A DNA stretch of 64,000 bases from Panorpa germanica (GCA_963678705.1 OY783206.1:19169807-19233806), one strand, 5' to 3'. Counted from the stretch's first letter, positions 27,701 through 36,217 are shown. Notes: generated by a model not told the origin, from the letters alone. A program made the numbers and translations.

Positions 27701-28498
27701 TGAAACGTTTTGATTAATATTTTAAGACAATGTTGAAAATTAATTAAATTTCATGAAAAACATGTCACTGTTCGATTTGGTTACCTCTAGCGCGGATGCT
27801 GGCATAAAATCTTTCGATCCAATGGTAACATTTCGACTGACGTAAATATATTTTTTATTATACAACATATCTTTATTTTCAGTTCAAGTCGACTTCTTCC
27901 CGAACGTCGTAGACTCCCCCGTTGTATAACAAGTGGTTTAGGGGGGTTGTTACCCCCCTTTAATGAAATTCAAGCCCGAGGACAGCAAGATATGTTCACC
28001 CTTAATAAAAGAGACTATTCAGAAATGTTTCTGGGTTATGAAATTGTACTAGGCGATCTCAGAGTACTCATTTCTTCCGAATGGGTCCGATTCTTTACGA
28101 AATCGAACGAACATATTAAAATTGTTCTTCAAGAACATTTGCGGTAAATATCATTCAAAATTTTGGCTACTAACTTATCAATATATAAAAATTAATGAAA
28201 GCCAAGTTCAATTCTTTTGCAAGTTTAAATAGCCACTTTATTTTTCAGTGACGTAATAGACTGTCAACCAATCAGCGTTCCGGAGCAAAAGACAACACGT
28301 CATTATATTATCCTTACAAGTATAAGTCACGCACCCGCGCCTATCACAACACCAGGTTCAGCAACAGGACTCAAAAGTCCTCGCGTTCGTTGCGACAATG
28401 CCACACTAGCGGGAATAATAAGTAGGCAAATAAACTACGCTAAGAGTATTTACGAAGAAAGACTACAAACATTAATTTGTGATATTAATGACGAATAG
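348..28498 (+). CDS. Vps13D: Vps13D, bridge-like lipid transfer protein (5'-partial, 50 exons)
   Basis: Very large VPS13-family lipid-transfer protein of ER-organelle contacts, in animals linked to mitochondrial and peroxisomal homeostasis. I traced 50 exons whose phases all join, giving about 4,224 codons here (human VPS13D is about 4,390 aa). Exons: 348-538, 604-795, 1552-1773, 1850-2011, 2308-2446, 2663-2850, 2923-3233, 3683-3839, 4414-4589, 4668-4848, 4922-5135, 5199-5361, 5430-5553, 5648-5808, 5869-6010, 6252-6570, 6644-6793, 6864-9638, 10097-10318, 11497-11657, 11736-11909, 12074-12204, 12381-12633, 12701-12868, 13238-13376, 13445-13632, 13780-14219, 14662-14837, 16436-16559, 16670-16907, 18121-18274, 18408-19009, 19091-19273, 19345-19557, 19710-19931, 20052-20230, 20345-20489, 20736-20941, 21084-21297, 23220-23400, 23974-24006, 24118-24296, 24393-24650, 24758-24895, 24976-25368, 26681-26855, 26926-27122, 27193-27305, 27883-28143, 28249-28498 (TAG). 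UBA plus lectin-like exons identify the D paralogue. The initiator exon lies upstream of the window. Confidence 0.95.
840..1427 (+). mobile_element. Family A MITE, copy 1 (intron of Vps13D)
   Basis: Short non-autonomous DNA element. It begins TGGGCTTGTGTCCTC and ends with the inverted complement, slightly decayed (AGGACACAAGACCA). Internal landmarks shared with the other copies include ATTGACGG-less spacer decay, GTGATGTCACATGCA and CGTTGAATCCCTTTAA. No coding capacity. Flanking 8-mers (TAACTAAA and TTTAATAG) do not match, so the target duplication is lost or never existed here. Confidence 0.82.
3955..4069 (-). mobile_element. Family A MITE fragment (inverted 5' end)
   Basis: Reads in reverse complement as the first 115 bp or so of family A: it ends in GAGGACACAAGCCCA on the + strand and continues through AATCGACCACTAAA and TAATACACATTTATTAAC. 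The element's other end is absent, so this is a truncated copy in a Vps13D intron. Confidence 0.75.
6864..9638 (+). CDS. Vps13D: Vps13D giant exon 18 (middle repeating beta-groove region)
   Basis: A single 2,775-bp exon, more than four times longer than any other exon of the gene. It encodes about 924 residues of the middle VPS13 region, which in this family forms the elongated beta-sheet groove that conducts lipids. The reading frame is open throughout, enters with a split alanine codon and leaves through GTAAGA at 9639 after the first base of a glycine codon. Recurring units (for example GSLGGLQVLDLTPAGAMHQR and GHLGSMSLLDLTAHGALYRE) are internally similar, as expected for repeating-groove modules. 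Confidence 0.92.
10321..11375 (-). mobile_element. Non-LTR retrotransposon 3' end with RNase H domain, copy 1
   Basis: Antisense to Vps13D, in the intron after exon 10097-10318. On the minus strand the 5'-truncated ORF2 C-terminus shows an RNase H domain (IIYTDASIDLERNKAGFAIY, YTGEKLAILKAL, IITDSL), a basic region (LSKKRWFRNESRKI) and a terminal zinc-knuckle-like CGEEGTLDHIIFEC. Stops and shifts break it. Its 3' end carries an ATTTA/TAAA-rich tail next to GTCGAGGCAAATAAATAAA, as in I-like elements. Homology to copy 2 ends near 11290, but a sense frame continues to about 11370. The element family is inferred from RNase H being inside ORF2. Confidence 0.8.
13445..13632 (+). CDS. Vps13D: Vps13D UBA-domain exon
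   Basis: This exon encodes a ubiquitin-associated domain: KLVALGFDREDCISALEKC followed by a helix ending in AALWLTKNAE. The LGF-type loop and three-helix spacing fit UBA domains. Among VPS13 paralogues only VPS13D carries a UBA, so this exon fixes the orthology. In the family the domain binds ubiquitin and matters for mitochondrial clearance and size control. It is followed by a serine/glycine-rich linker. Confidence 0.92.
14262..14470. repeat. Dispersed repeat F, copy 1
   Basis: About 200 bp in a Vps13D intron resembling 59975-60170. Shared landmarks are AATATCTCCTTA, TTATTATCAAT, CTACAA followed by TACAACAT, and TTTTTGTATGTT next to GGAGAT. No coding sense; probably a decayed transposon piece. 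Confidence 0.5.
14944..15942 (+). mobile_element. Family B MITE, copy 1 (about 1 kb, TIR CTAGAGTTTACC)
   Basis: A 999-bp element in a Vps13D intron. The left end is CTAGAGTTTACCCCCGTCGC; the right end is its inverted complement with a few changes (GCGACAGAGGTAAGCTCTAG). Both ends point to a TA target dinucleotide, as for Tc1/mariner-like elements, although only the left side clearly retains TA. Internal sequence (GGGTTTCCAGGAAATTCAGG, GCCAAAAGTCTTAGAATTTT) recurs at 17 kb, 29-30 kb and 43 kb. No transposase frame is visible. Confidence 0.78.
16027..16177. repeat. Inverted repeat, 26-bp arms with 99-bp loop
   Basis: Arms at 16027-16052 and 16152-16177 are reverse complements with one mismatch; the arm core is AAATAAATAACT. 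This could be a small MITE or a hairpin-forming intronic sequence. Confidence 0.6.
16436..20489 (+). CDS. Vps13D: Vps13D VAB (Vps13 adaptor-binding) domain exons
   Basis: Exons 29 to 37 encode the VAB (SHR-BD) domain. Six repeats are recognisable, each with the invariant asparagine known from the family: LKNDTGHKLW (exon 16436), RLVNQIGSPV (18121), MVLNRLPCDL (18408), FWLVNRTGLPLVF (19345), YQLYNRSSHKL (19710) and IRVDNYSQVPI (20345). In other VPS13 proteins this domain binds PxP-motif adaptors that set organelle targeting. All six asparagines are intact, so adaptor binding is probably retained; that is inference. Confidence 0.88.
16937..17632 (-). mobile_element. Family B MITE, partial copy 2
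   Basis: The right end is intact (GCGACGGGGATAAACTCTAG followed by TA). Inside, the piece GGTAGCTCGAAAACGG is shared with copy 1 and with 43 kb. The left terminal repeat is missing and the left part appears inverted relative to copy 1, so the copy is rearranged or a nested fusion. Confidence 0.65.
17880..18035 (-). repeat. tRNA-derived SINE-like sequence
   Basis: On the minus strand, from about 18030, the sequence GTCCTAGTAGTTCAGTTGG then CTAAAGCGCTGACC resembles a tRNA 5' half with a good pol III A box (TAGTTCAGTTGG). A matching B box (GGTTCGAATCC) is not evident and no cloverleaf closes, so it is not a functional tRNA. It lies just upstream of Vps13D exon 18121. Confidence 0.45.
21084..24296 (+). 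CDS. Vps13D: Vps13D ricin-type lectin-like (beta-trefoil) exons, with a 33-bp microexon
   Basis: Exons 21084-21297, 23220-23400, the microexon 23974-24006 and 24118-24296 encode the ricin-B-like segment characteristic of VPS13D. QxW-like signatures are visible: DRSQLWRMTSSGQLQHEG, STQTWKFTEEGRLTC and HAMWQP. The microexon of 11 codon-equivalents is required to keep frame between GLRT and WSEAVLGLP; its flanks are TTGCAG and GTATGT. The 1.9-kb intron between the first two exons contains the antisense CoREST-like gene. Confidence 0.8.
21704..22588 (-). CDS. CoREST-like (ELM2-SANT) intronless gene nested antisense in Vps13D
   Basis: Uninterrupted 294-codon frame, ATG at 22588, TGA at 21704, antisense within the Vps13D intron 21298-23219. 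Residues 63-146 form an ELM2 domain (VKIGKDHQAEIP, then VLWKP and FNFTQALGILHLKKHDI). Residues 155-197 are a SANT domain (W155, GKKFHNF, TQQLVEYYYKRK). Residues about 222-268 match the second half of the second CoREST SANT (RSIVQIAEAV, KFDINDFIMW). CoREST proteins scaffold LSD1 and HDAC1/2 on chromatin. Compared with CoREST the inter-SANT linker is drastically shortened and SANT2 lacks its first helix. Lack of introns suggests a retrocopy. A +1-shifted frame continues about 64 codons after the stop. Function is unknown. Confidence 0.8.
   Translation of the reverse strand: MIVFNVKTGEMEYQVEEMDTQEPIIVVDDVDTALGGDAEEVRRDTRECGPEIYPQSNYNRKHKVKIGKDHQAEIPHMISRPKTEIEEKVTVLWKPDNRYESEENFKTLKNYINKVLKKSQFNFTQALGILHLKKHDIARAVKYSVINQPVVTVHWRHEDYKNFNNNVKDRGKKFHNFSSCFNTQQLVEYYYKRKVLILQYRRLLSIQKEARQGKEPYKQILKQRSIVQIAEAVNSVLGFVDKDSVRNFCEDCRVKFDINDFIMWRGSHCRIPRWNARANEMLAQYLEKNTNQQN
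25510..26388 (-). mobile_element. Non-LTR retrotransposon 3' end, copy 2, with 14-bp target duplication
   Basis: 5'-truncated insertion in a Vps13D intron, antisense. It is flanked by a perfect 14-bp direct repeat TTTTCTTAGATTAT at 25510-25523 and 26375-26388. The minus strand encodes the RNase H domain with all signatures (IIYTDAS, YTGEKLALLKAL, VITDSL, and FMWISGHCGIRGNEIADKLA). Relative to copy 1 an internal segment of roughly 150 bp is missing (around 25700-25765), removing the zinc-knuckle region. The 3' tail is ATAAATAAATATATA-like. Confidence 0.87.
26681..28498 (+). CDS. Vps13D: Vps13D C-terminal ATG_C-like and PH-like region
   Basis: The last five exons encode the VPS13 C-terminus. 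SVDFLGNPLGFMNDVSEG, then glycine-rich helices (GIKGLGFGLLGGV, GLGKGFVGTVTKPVVGVLD), match the ATG_C/amphipathic-helix region shared by VPS13 and ATG2, which contacts membranes and lipid droplets. The final two exons form the PH-like tail (GYEIVLGDLRVLISSEW) and end at TAG 28496-28498. An AATAAA poly(A) signal candidate lies at 28777-28782. Confidence 0.88.
27333..27560. repeat. Dispersed repeat E, copy 1 (Vps13D intron)
   Basis: About 230 bp shared with 44110-44310 and 50527-50765. Landmarks are AACCCTACACCGACTTATGTT, CGGATGTTTTGT, ATATAACAATGGTAA and AAATATTGTTCTGTAAAG. No coding potential; the family is of unknown class. Confidence 0.65.
27640..27835 (-). repeat. Dispersed repeat G, copy 1 (Vps13D intron)
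   Basis: Sequence such as GATGTAGCTTCGT, TTTAAGACAATGTTGAA, AATTTCATGAAAAACATGTC and TCGATTTGG recurs at 48290-48790 (both orientations) and 52040-52190. At 48 kb it sits beside a mariner-like transposase remnant, so it is probably the 3' end of that element. Confidence 0.6.
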
Positions 28499-28776
28499 AA
28501 AAAATTACTTACGTCATCAAAAGTGAATGAGATAAAAGACTGAAAGAAAGAGAAAGGTATATTTACTTGAATTTTTTTTTATGACAAAGATGAAAGATAG
28601 TTACTTCTTGAGGAGTGAAAGAGAAAGCTTATACATACTGTTTTTTAATAGAAGGTTAGTGAGGGTTTTTGGATTATAGACGACCAAATATTTAGTAACC
28701 AAGGTTATTATGTTAGTTAATATGTTTTGTAGGAAATTATATATCACTAATTACTAATTGTTAATATATTTTTAAA

Positions 28777-28782
28777 AATAAA
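28777..28782 (+). other. Poly(A) signal candidate of Vps13D
   Basis: AATAAA about 280 bp downstream of the Vps13D stop codon, in AT-rich sequence. Another occurs near 29104. Confidence 0.45.
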
Positions 28783-29280
28783 ATTTACTTGTTGTCTAAT
28801 TTTTCTAGGTTAACTTTTTTTTAACTACATAAATATATTTTTCAATTTCAAATTTTTTTTTAAAAATATATGTATATATATATATAAATAACGAAACACA
28901 ATTTTTGATATATGTTAAAAAATAGTGTAAGAGTTGTTTTAGCATATTTTAAAGCAGCGGTGGCCAAGTTTACGGGCCACATTATCGAAAACAACTCTAT
29001 TAGTTTTAAAAAGAAAGTAAATATTGTATCTAGTTAGTTTCTAAATGTACAAAATAATAATAATAATTATTTATTTATTTTGTTAATATTAAGTTTTACT
29101 TGTAAATAAATGTGAATTCCAGAATATACATTTTTTGTTGCCCCCATTTTGTTGTTAATTCGTTGGTACATAATCGTTTGTTGTTTAAATAATTGGTGAA
29201 GACACTACTGTCTTAAAATTGTTGTAGTGCTATTAGCCTCATTGGTAGGACGTTATAAATTTGTACAAATATAAAGGATA

Positions 29281-30274
29281 CTAGAGTTTACCGACGACTA
29301 TCTTTTGTATGTGGATTGAATTTCATTTTAAATTTTATTTCCATTTTTCAATTGAAATATTTAACTCGTTCTACTATATTAATTTTACATATAAAAACAA
29401 ATAATTTTTCATATAAACTGACTGACTAAAAAAATATTTTTTTTTCAACAAAATATAAAATATTTTCAATTTATTCGTTATTTGATCAACTTTTTTTAAA
29501 AATTTTGGAATTTTTTCGATTCGTAAATCAGACACCAAAGTAAGCCCATATATCAAATTTCAAGTTTCTAGTACAATTTTTACCCTCAACAAATACCGCC
29601 AAATATGCCCCCAAATAAAATTTTTGAACACTTTTGGCGTCCCCGGATTTTTCCTGGAAACCTCTAACTTTGGAAAAAGTGGAAAAAAAGTGAACCCTTT
29701 TTTGCTGTATAACATTGTAATCATAAAAAATATAAAGTGAAATTTTGCATATGTATTACGCTATTGAATGCGAACATATTTCAAAACTTAGAAATTTTAT
29801 AGAAGAACGCTAGTGTGGCATTGTCGCAACGGCACTGAGAAATTTAGGGGGTTCGGTAGGAAACTTTGGAGAAAGCTTAAATTTTGGATTGTGTAAAATT
29901 GAATGTCATATTAAAAAAAAAATTCAAAATTTTATTTAGGGGCACGGGGGCGGTTTTTGCCGATGGTAAAAATTGTGGTATAAAGTTGAAATTTTTTATA
30001 TAGACCAATTTTGAAACCTAATTTACAAATCGAAAAGAAATTCCAAATTTTGAAAAAAAGGTGGTCAATAAAGGAATAAATTTAAAATATTTTTTATTTT
30101 GTTGAAAAACAAATATTTTTTTAATCGGTTTATATGAAAAATTATTTGTTTTTATATGTAAAATTTATATAGAACGAGTTAAATATTTCAATTTAAAAAT
30201 GGAATTAAAATTTGTAATGAAATTCCATTCAAACACAAAAGACAGTCGTCGCTCGCGACGGGGGTAAACTCTAA
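29281..30274 (+). mobile_element. Family B MITE, copy 3
   Basis: About 990-bp element between Vps13D and the next gene. It starts CTAGAGTTTACCGACG after ATA and ends CGACGGGGGTAAACTCTA. The inner subterminal regions are themselves inverted: the left part (AAATATTTAACTCGTTCT, TTTTCATATAAAC) mirrors the right part (AGAACGAGTTAAATATTT, TTATATGAAAA), so the whole element can fold as a long imperfect hairpin. Confidence 0.8.
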
Positions 30275-30558
30275 TTTAATTATAATGCAGATAATCTTAT
30301 TAAAAATGTTTTCTTTCTTCTTAATAACTCAATCTTTGGAGTTGTCTCACTAATGAACTGGACGATTGATATATTAACCTATCTATATATGAAACATAAA
30401 TTTAAAAAAAACACCCCTTATAAATTAATTCACAAGCCCTTTGTTTAAATATGGAATGTTTAAGAAAACTACAGGAAAAATACGAAAATAATAATAATAT
30501 ATAATTAAATTAATAATTTCTGTGTTTTAACAATAAATAAATGTAATAATTAATTTAT

Positions 30559-31159
30559 TTATTTGTTAATTAGTTGTATAGAATTGTCCGATCTGTACAA
30601 ATTCTGCAAATGGTAGCTGTCGGAGGATAGTTTCCTGATGTCCCCATTTTGAAAAACTTGATCCAATTGGTAGCTTCCTGGCGCAGACTGCAATAGCTCC
30701 CTGGAATCAAACATTTTCTGCAAGCCATAGTTTTCAGAAGATTCTTTTTTTAAGTCCTCAGATTTCACCAATTTCCCATCATCATTATCTTGCGTCGCTA
30801 TCTTCTTTAAGTCTTTAGGTTTTAAGATCTTCTCTAAATGATAATTTCCGGAAGTGGTCGCTCTTAGTTCACCGGATTTGAACAATTTTTCAAGCACGCA
30901 ATTCTCCAAGGATAATGTTTTTAATTCATCCGGCGTTATGACTTTCTCCAAACGATAATTTCCTGATGGGGTGGACTTCAATTCACCAGTTTTGACGAGT
31001 TTTTGTAAGTTGTTGTAACCAGATTGTTTCTTCTTTGATTTTTCTAAATTTGGCAGCAGTGATTTTGAATCTACTTCTTCTTGTTTGAAGGATGTCTTCT
31101 CAAAATCGGTAGATTCAAATATTTTCTCCAATTCATTACATGGAATGCTGGTTCCACGA
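30559..31159 (-). CDS. Terminal exon of an unrecognised protein with about 20-residue tandem repeats
   Basis: The minus-strand frame follows a good acceptor (ATTTTTCAG, exon from 31159) and ends TAA at 30559. It begins mid-codon, so upstream exons must exist; I could not find them. It encodes about 199 residues, mostly degenerate repeats of the type GNYRLEKVITPDELK, CVLEKLFKSGELRATTS, GNYHLEKILKPKDLK, NYGLQKMFDSREL, SYQLDQVFQNGDIRK and YHLQNLYR. Each unit has an aromatic, a Leu-x-(K/Q) helix and an acidic-hydrophobic turn. Lysine- and serine-rich, no membrane segment. I do not recognise the family. Confidence 0.6.
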
Positions 31160-31234
31160 CTGAAAAATATTGAAATCATTTTAAGTATTTCTTAACCAAG
31201 CTTACTTACAACCAAACTTAAGATTCTGATAGAT

Positions 31235-31520
31235 AAAGTAATATTAAAACCAGTGATAGTACATGAATCGGAAACTTGGAGTTTGGGGAAGATCAATTGT
31301 GCTTTCCTGCAGATTTGCAAAGAAAAATGTAGACATTAGCGAATAAATATGAAAATACGAAGGAAAAGAAAACCAATGACCAATGGTTACGACATGTGAG
31401 GCTTCTGGAAGGAATCAAAGTGGAGGAAGACCGAACGAAAATGGGCATTACGAATTGGAAGAGAAAGAGAAAATGGTAGACAGTCATAAAAGAGGCAAAA
31501 GCTTTACAAAAACTGTAGAC
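31235..31520 (+). mobile_element. Degenerate non-LTR reverse-transcriptase C-terminal remnant
   Basis: With several stops and frameshifts the + strand reads ESETWSL, QWLRHVR and, at the end, KW then TVIKEAKALQKL and a stop. These match the familiar C-terminal signatures of insect jockey/CR1-type ORF2 proteins (GSETWTL, W.RHV.R, EAK.L.GL). It is a dead fragment between two minus-strand genes. Confidence 0.55.
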
Positions 31521-32259
31521 CCATTTTGATGATGGTGCCTATAACGTTTCGAGTGTTTATATTTTATAAATTGTTTCAGGCTTGCTTCAAACTAATCCCA
31601 AGCTTCATTTTCTACCTCTTACCTCGCTTTATAATTTTACCTGGGTGCGGTTAATTTTAAATTCAGTATTTAATGAAAGTAAATTAAATGAATGATCAAT
31701 TTAAGAACTCTATCATTTGTAGCACGTATATTTATGGAATTAACCTACATTTATTGACTCGCAACCATTTTATTAGAATAAATCATACACATCATTGAAC
31801 TTCTGTTGCAGAAGTGCAGAATTTACTAAACGTGAAATCAATGTACTTAAAAAATAATGCAGTGATTGTCACTTTAAATATTTAACTTTTAATTTATAAT
31901 ATCCCATATAATATTACGCAGATAATTAAGCATTACTGGATATTTGAGCTCTTGGTCAATCTTATCGATATAGTACACTTTTATAGAAATTAAAGCCTAA
32001 TAAGTCACTGTCAACAGAAAATCTCGCTAGTCGTATTTCCTTGATTCCGCAATAAGAAAATGTTTCCAAATTTGTTATAAATGTTATATTTTAAATAAAT
32101 ACATTTATATTAACAATAATTTTAATATATGCTTTGAAAGTAAGAACAAATCAAACGGTATTTCTTATTTGAAAAGATTTAGTTTTGAGGTTATAAAATC
32201 ATCTATCATTTAATTTGTATAGAACGAAATATATATTTGTATATATCTAAATAAATAAC

Positions 32260-34105
32260 CTAACAAAAATGAAAATATGGCGAAATATAAGGCGTTAAAA
32301 TATATGCCATAACATACGCGAAACAAACAATCATTGCACCACAATAAACAAATAAAAATTCTGTTCTTGGGACCATAGTCTTATATAAAATGCAATTTAA
32401 TAAATCGTACCAAAAACACGTTTCTCGACATGGCCGACATTTGCATATTTCGTTATCTGAATCATCCTCTTCTTCCTGACATTCTTCATCATCACTTACT
32501 TTATTTTCATCTTCCTTAACGATATTTTTGGTAACCTTTACATCAGAAGACTTTTTTACTTTCTTCGTACATTTCTTCGTTTTTTTAACTGATGCAATAT
32601 TTTCTTTTTCTTTCGGTTTAATTATTTCTTCCTCTACATTAGTTACAGGTTCTTTTTCTTCAATATTTTGTTGAGAATTCGATTTTTTGGTAGAACTGTC
32701 GACTTTTATGACAGATGCTATAGTCTTCGGCGCTGATTCTTGAGAAATTATCGGTAAGTTGTCTTCCATACTCTTTCTATATATCTTCGAGTTTAAGTCA
32801 GGAAGAATAGAATTATTACTGTCTACAGAAAATAAGTTAGAATCTCTCTGCAATTTTTCAGAAGTTTCACTTTGACTCGGATTCTTCAAAATTCCAGAAT
32901 TTTTCACTAAGTTAGTATCAGAGATGCTTTCAATTTCAGGAATTCCTGGTAAAACTATATTTTCGGTAGGTTTTGTATTTCGTCGAGGAGGTTTTTGCTC
33001 AGGGGGTTCGATTTCTTGTTTCGGCTCTGGTTTTTTACAAGTGCAGACCCATTCAGGCTCTTCATATTGACTGCAAGTGCATTTTCTAGGTTTTTCTTCG
33101 AGATCTATGCAGCTTTTCATGCAATTGCAACATAATTTAGCGTTATCTCCATCAGATACGCACACACAAAATTGCGGTTTATCTTGCGGCCATTTAATTC
33201 CTGGAAAAAATTACATGTTAGTCAAATAGTCACACTGCTTTTCATAGAGTTTGCATCAATTATTGGAGAAGCTAAGTCGTTAAGAAATTAGATTGATTTT
33301 AGATTAGCCATTTTCTGCTCCACAGACACTGCTTACCTGTGTTAATATTAAAACCTCCTCGGCGCGGCGTTATCGTGGTGACACTGTTTAGAGCCAGGTT
33401 TCTAATGTTCCTGAATTCATCTTCGCACGCTTCGCAAAATTTCGGCTGAATACAAAGTTCATTACATTGATTGAAGTCATCTTCATCATCATCGTCCCAG
33501 GATGTGAATCTATTGTTACAGAAATTGACGCAATCTTCTTCACAGCTATCGCACCCATGATCAGAACAGTCGTCCAGGTATTCTATGCATTGACACCTTA
33601 TTTGTGGACGGCTGTCGTTTCTACAACAAAAGATTTTGTGTTAGAAATAATATTTAAGTTTTTTTATTATTATTTTTCCACATGGGGAATTAAAACAAGT
33701 GTTTGTTATTTAGAAACTAGGGTCTTCTTCTTGCTCTGTTAACAACTTAGAATAACACGTGATTTGACATTGTCTTTCCAAATAATATATCAACAATTCC
33801 AGTGAACTTTCTGGACATTTCCCTTCAGATTCTGATAATTAAAGGAGATGCTATTCTCCTTATTTTTAAACCACAAAGCTTCATCAAAAATGATGCAGTT
33901 TGTTGCGTTGATGAAGAATCTCGACTGTGGGACAAATTTTTACGAAGTATTCGAAAGTTTACCTCAATCTGGATGAGCATTGCTTCTGGCATCGTTCCCA
34001 ACTTTCCCGAACGTCCAGAAATTCCCTTGGAACTAAATGGGAGGCTCTGCGGCTACAACACCACTCACATAAATTTTCTGGGATATCATCAAACACATTC
34101 GCCAT
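32260..34105 (-). CDS. Cysteine-rich protein with acidic/basic linker and C-terminal membrane segment (unrecognised)
   Basis: Likely multi-exon minus-strand gene. ATG at 34105 opens MANVFDDIPENLCEWCC. Exons supported: 33963-34105; tentative 33872-33924 and 33831 down to about 33720 (introns would be only 38-40 bp); 33337-33620; 33200-32260 (TGA). The junction between the third and fourth exons is unresolved. Exon 33337-33620 is dense in cysteine (CQCIEYLDDC, HGCDSCEEDC). The last exon continues with FCVCVSDG, KLCCNCMKSC, KCTCSQYEEPEWVCTC, then a long Lys/Glu/Ser linker, then CKCRPCRETC and one hydrophobic segment (LFVYCGAMIVCFAYVMAYIL) near the C-terminus. Possibly tail-anchored. Family unknown to me. 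Confidence 0.6.
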
Positions 34106-34856
34106 ATTTGCAAGAAAGTTATTAAATTTATTTTTAAAAATTATTATTAATTGAAATGGAAATGTTACATCTAAATTTTTACATAGTTGTTTTTAATTTT
34201 TTGACATTTCAAATTATTTTTGAAAAATTTTGTATTTTTATTTATATTACTTTTATCCAAGCAATCATTTTTCCATCATAGTAAAATATTTGATATCGTA
34301 ATATTTTAGCGCAACAATTGAGAGCAGAATTTTGTATTACGTACACATTTTTAGAGTACAACAATTTATTAATTGGGTGCTGCAGAGCCGTATCAGCTGA
34401 TATTGAACATTGGTGATTAATTTGTTTAATGTTTTCTGTCGCATTTACCAGTAATATACAATATTGAAAGAGGAAGCTGGCCAAATACTTTAGTTTTGAG
34501 TTATTCAAGCTCAAATATTCAATGTACAATGTTATAAAACCCTGTATTTATATATTTTGTCAAATAGAGACTATTGCAGTAACAGTACCAGAAATTAGTC
34601 CATAGAATATACATGCATAAAGAAAGCACAACGATTTTGTGTGGGCAGCAGTGTGATCAATAAAATAATCCTAAATTCTTATATTTCATTGTAGGCAAAC
34701 TTTTTACACCACGTAATCAAGTTACCTTTGATTTTTTACTAAACAAGCCACCATAAAACAAAATCATATTTTACTCCTAAGGCTAAGGATCTATTTTTTT
34801 AACTAACATTATTTTTAGAGTTTTTTTTTCTTATTCTTTTTTTTTTGAATCTTATA

Positions 34857-36036
34857 ATGGCGGTAAATGGAGCACGGCTGCTGCTAGTGGCGGTAGCCAT
34901 GGCATTGTTTTTTCTGACCATCGAATCGCGCAATGATTTAACACGGCACCCCAACCTCCTAAACGGAACGTTAGTTAACTGTAAGTATTTGAATGATATC
35001 TTTTTACAAAATGAATCCGCTCCAATTTCCCGTCTTAATTGATGTTTTCTTTTTTTGCAGTAACTCTAAACGAAACGCCATCTTTAAAAACTCCAGCAAA
35101 GTATGTATACCCCTCAAATGACGAACCCCGCAAAACGGAAATGAACGAATTTATTAACAAACATGTCTCTCCCAATTTAAACAACAACTACGGTAAATAT
35201 GATTGCACATCTGTTGTTGAAATAATTCGCCATTTAATGAAGAGACCATGTTTTAATTGCCTTTATTTTTTTAGTGGAAACCGATCGATCTGCTACAGTA
35301 AGTTCAAAGAAACTTCACCGTGGACATCAAAAATCGCATAAACACAGCGACCACCAGTCTATGAAAACCCATAAGAATAAGCATCAGGTCCACGACTTAA
35401 ACCAACGACCAAGTTTGGCAAAGAAACATAGAGGTGAGTACTGCTTAATATATCTTATTTTTATGCTACACCCCGACCCACAACGTTTCCAATGCTCCCT
35501 TATTTTATTTTTTAGGTTTTCCAAATTAATTTAGATTTTCACAGTTACAAAATAGCCACTAGTTAGTTTAGTTAGTTTTATGATTCCAATTTGTTAACCG
35601 AGTTCTATGTAGAATGCGGCACTGGTTGGTCGGTTTAATTTATGTTCTGGTTTTTGTGTTGAGCTAATTATTGTTTTTGTTTGCAGCTTCAACTATACCT
35701 CCGCCAGATAACTATCCTTCAAAACAAAATAATGAAGATTGGTCGTGCGGCATAAACCTAAACCTGTTGTGCTGCCCAGCAGTAAACAAAGATATTGATG
35801 ATTTGAACAAATTACCGACACCGGGTCAAACACCGTGCCGATGTCGATGTAAGAAAATGCCAGTAAAATACACCGATCCTAATGATTCTGCAAAAGCGTT
35901 AAAAGTAGAAGTGATGGCTGCTACAGATGAGGACGTGATGAATACCGAATATCCATATTATGAGAATACCGATCGCGGCTGGACAACTGCTGACGTTGGC
36001 AGCGAAGTCAAAAGAAAGAACGCTGGACGAACGTAA
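34857..36036 (+). CDS. Small secreted protein with CCxxx/CRCRC motif (unrecognised)
   Basis: Four exons with matching phases: 34857-34980, 35061-35192, 35275-35433, 35687-36036 (TAA); about 254 aa. The first exon encodes a typical signal peptide (MAVNGARLLLVAVAMALFFL). The middle is hydrophilic and histidine/lysine-rich (KKLHRGHQKSHKHSD). The last exon has its only cysteines: WSCGINLNLLCC and PCRCRCKKM, six or more cysteines that could pair or bind metal, then an acidic tail. AATAAA at 36218-36223 is a good poly(A) signal. I do not recognise the family; probably an insect-specific extracellular protein. Confidence 0.72.
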
Positions 36037-36217
36037 GACTGGAACAACGTCCTCCAGCTCCAGACAACAATCTTCAAATTCCCAGTACCAACCAGTGACA
36101 ACTTCAAACCACTAATTTGGACGACCGCTAAATTCAAACGCAACACCACGTCTGTGTGTACGGACGGATTCGATTTAATTGTCAATGTGATGAGTAAAGA
36201 GTAAGACAAATTGCGGC

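Noticed and set aside
30559-33200. The repeat-protein exon as the last exon of the cysteine-rich gene
   Set aside because: The cysteine-rich frame already ends in a stop at 32260 and no donor links the two; kept apart, although alternative splicing from an earlier exon cannot be ruled out.
33802-34125. 107-codon + strand frame
   Set aside because: It lies opposite the first exons of the cysteine-rich minus-strand gene, lacks its own domain or splice context, and is explained as an antisense shadow.
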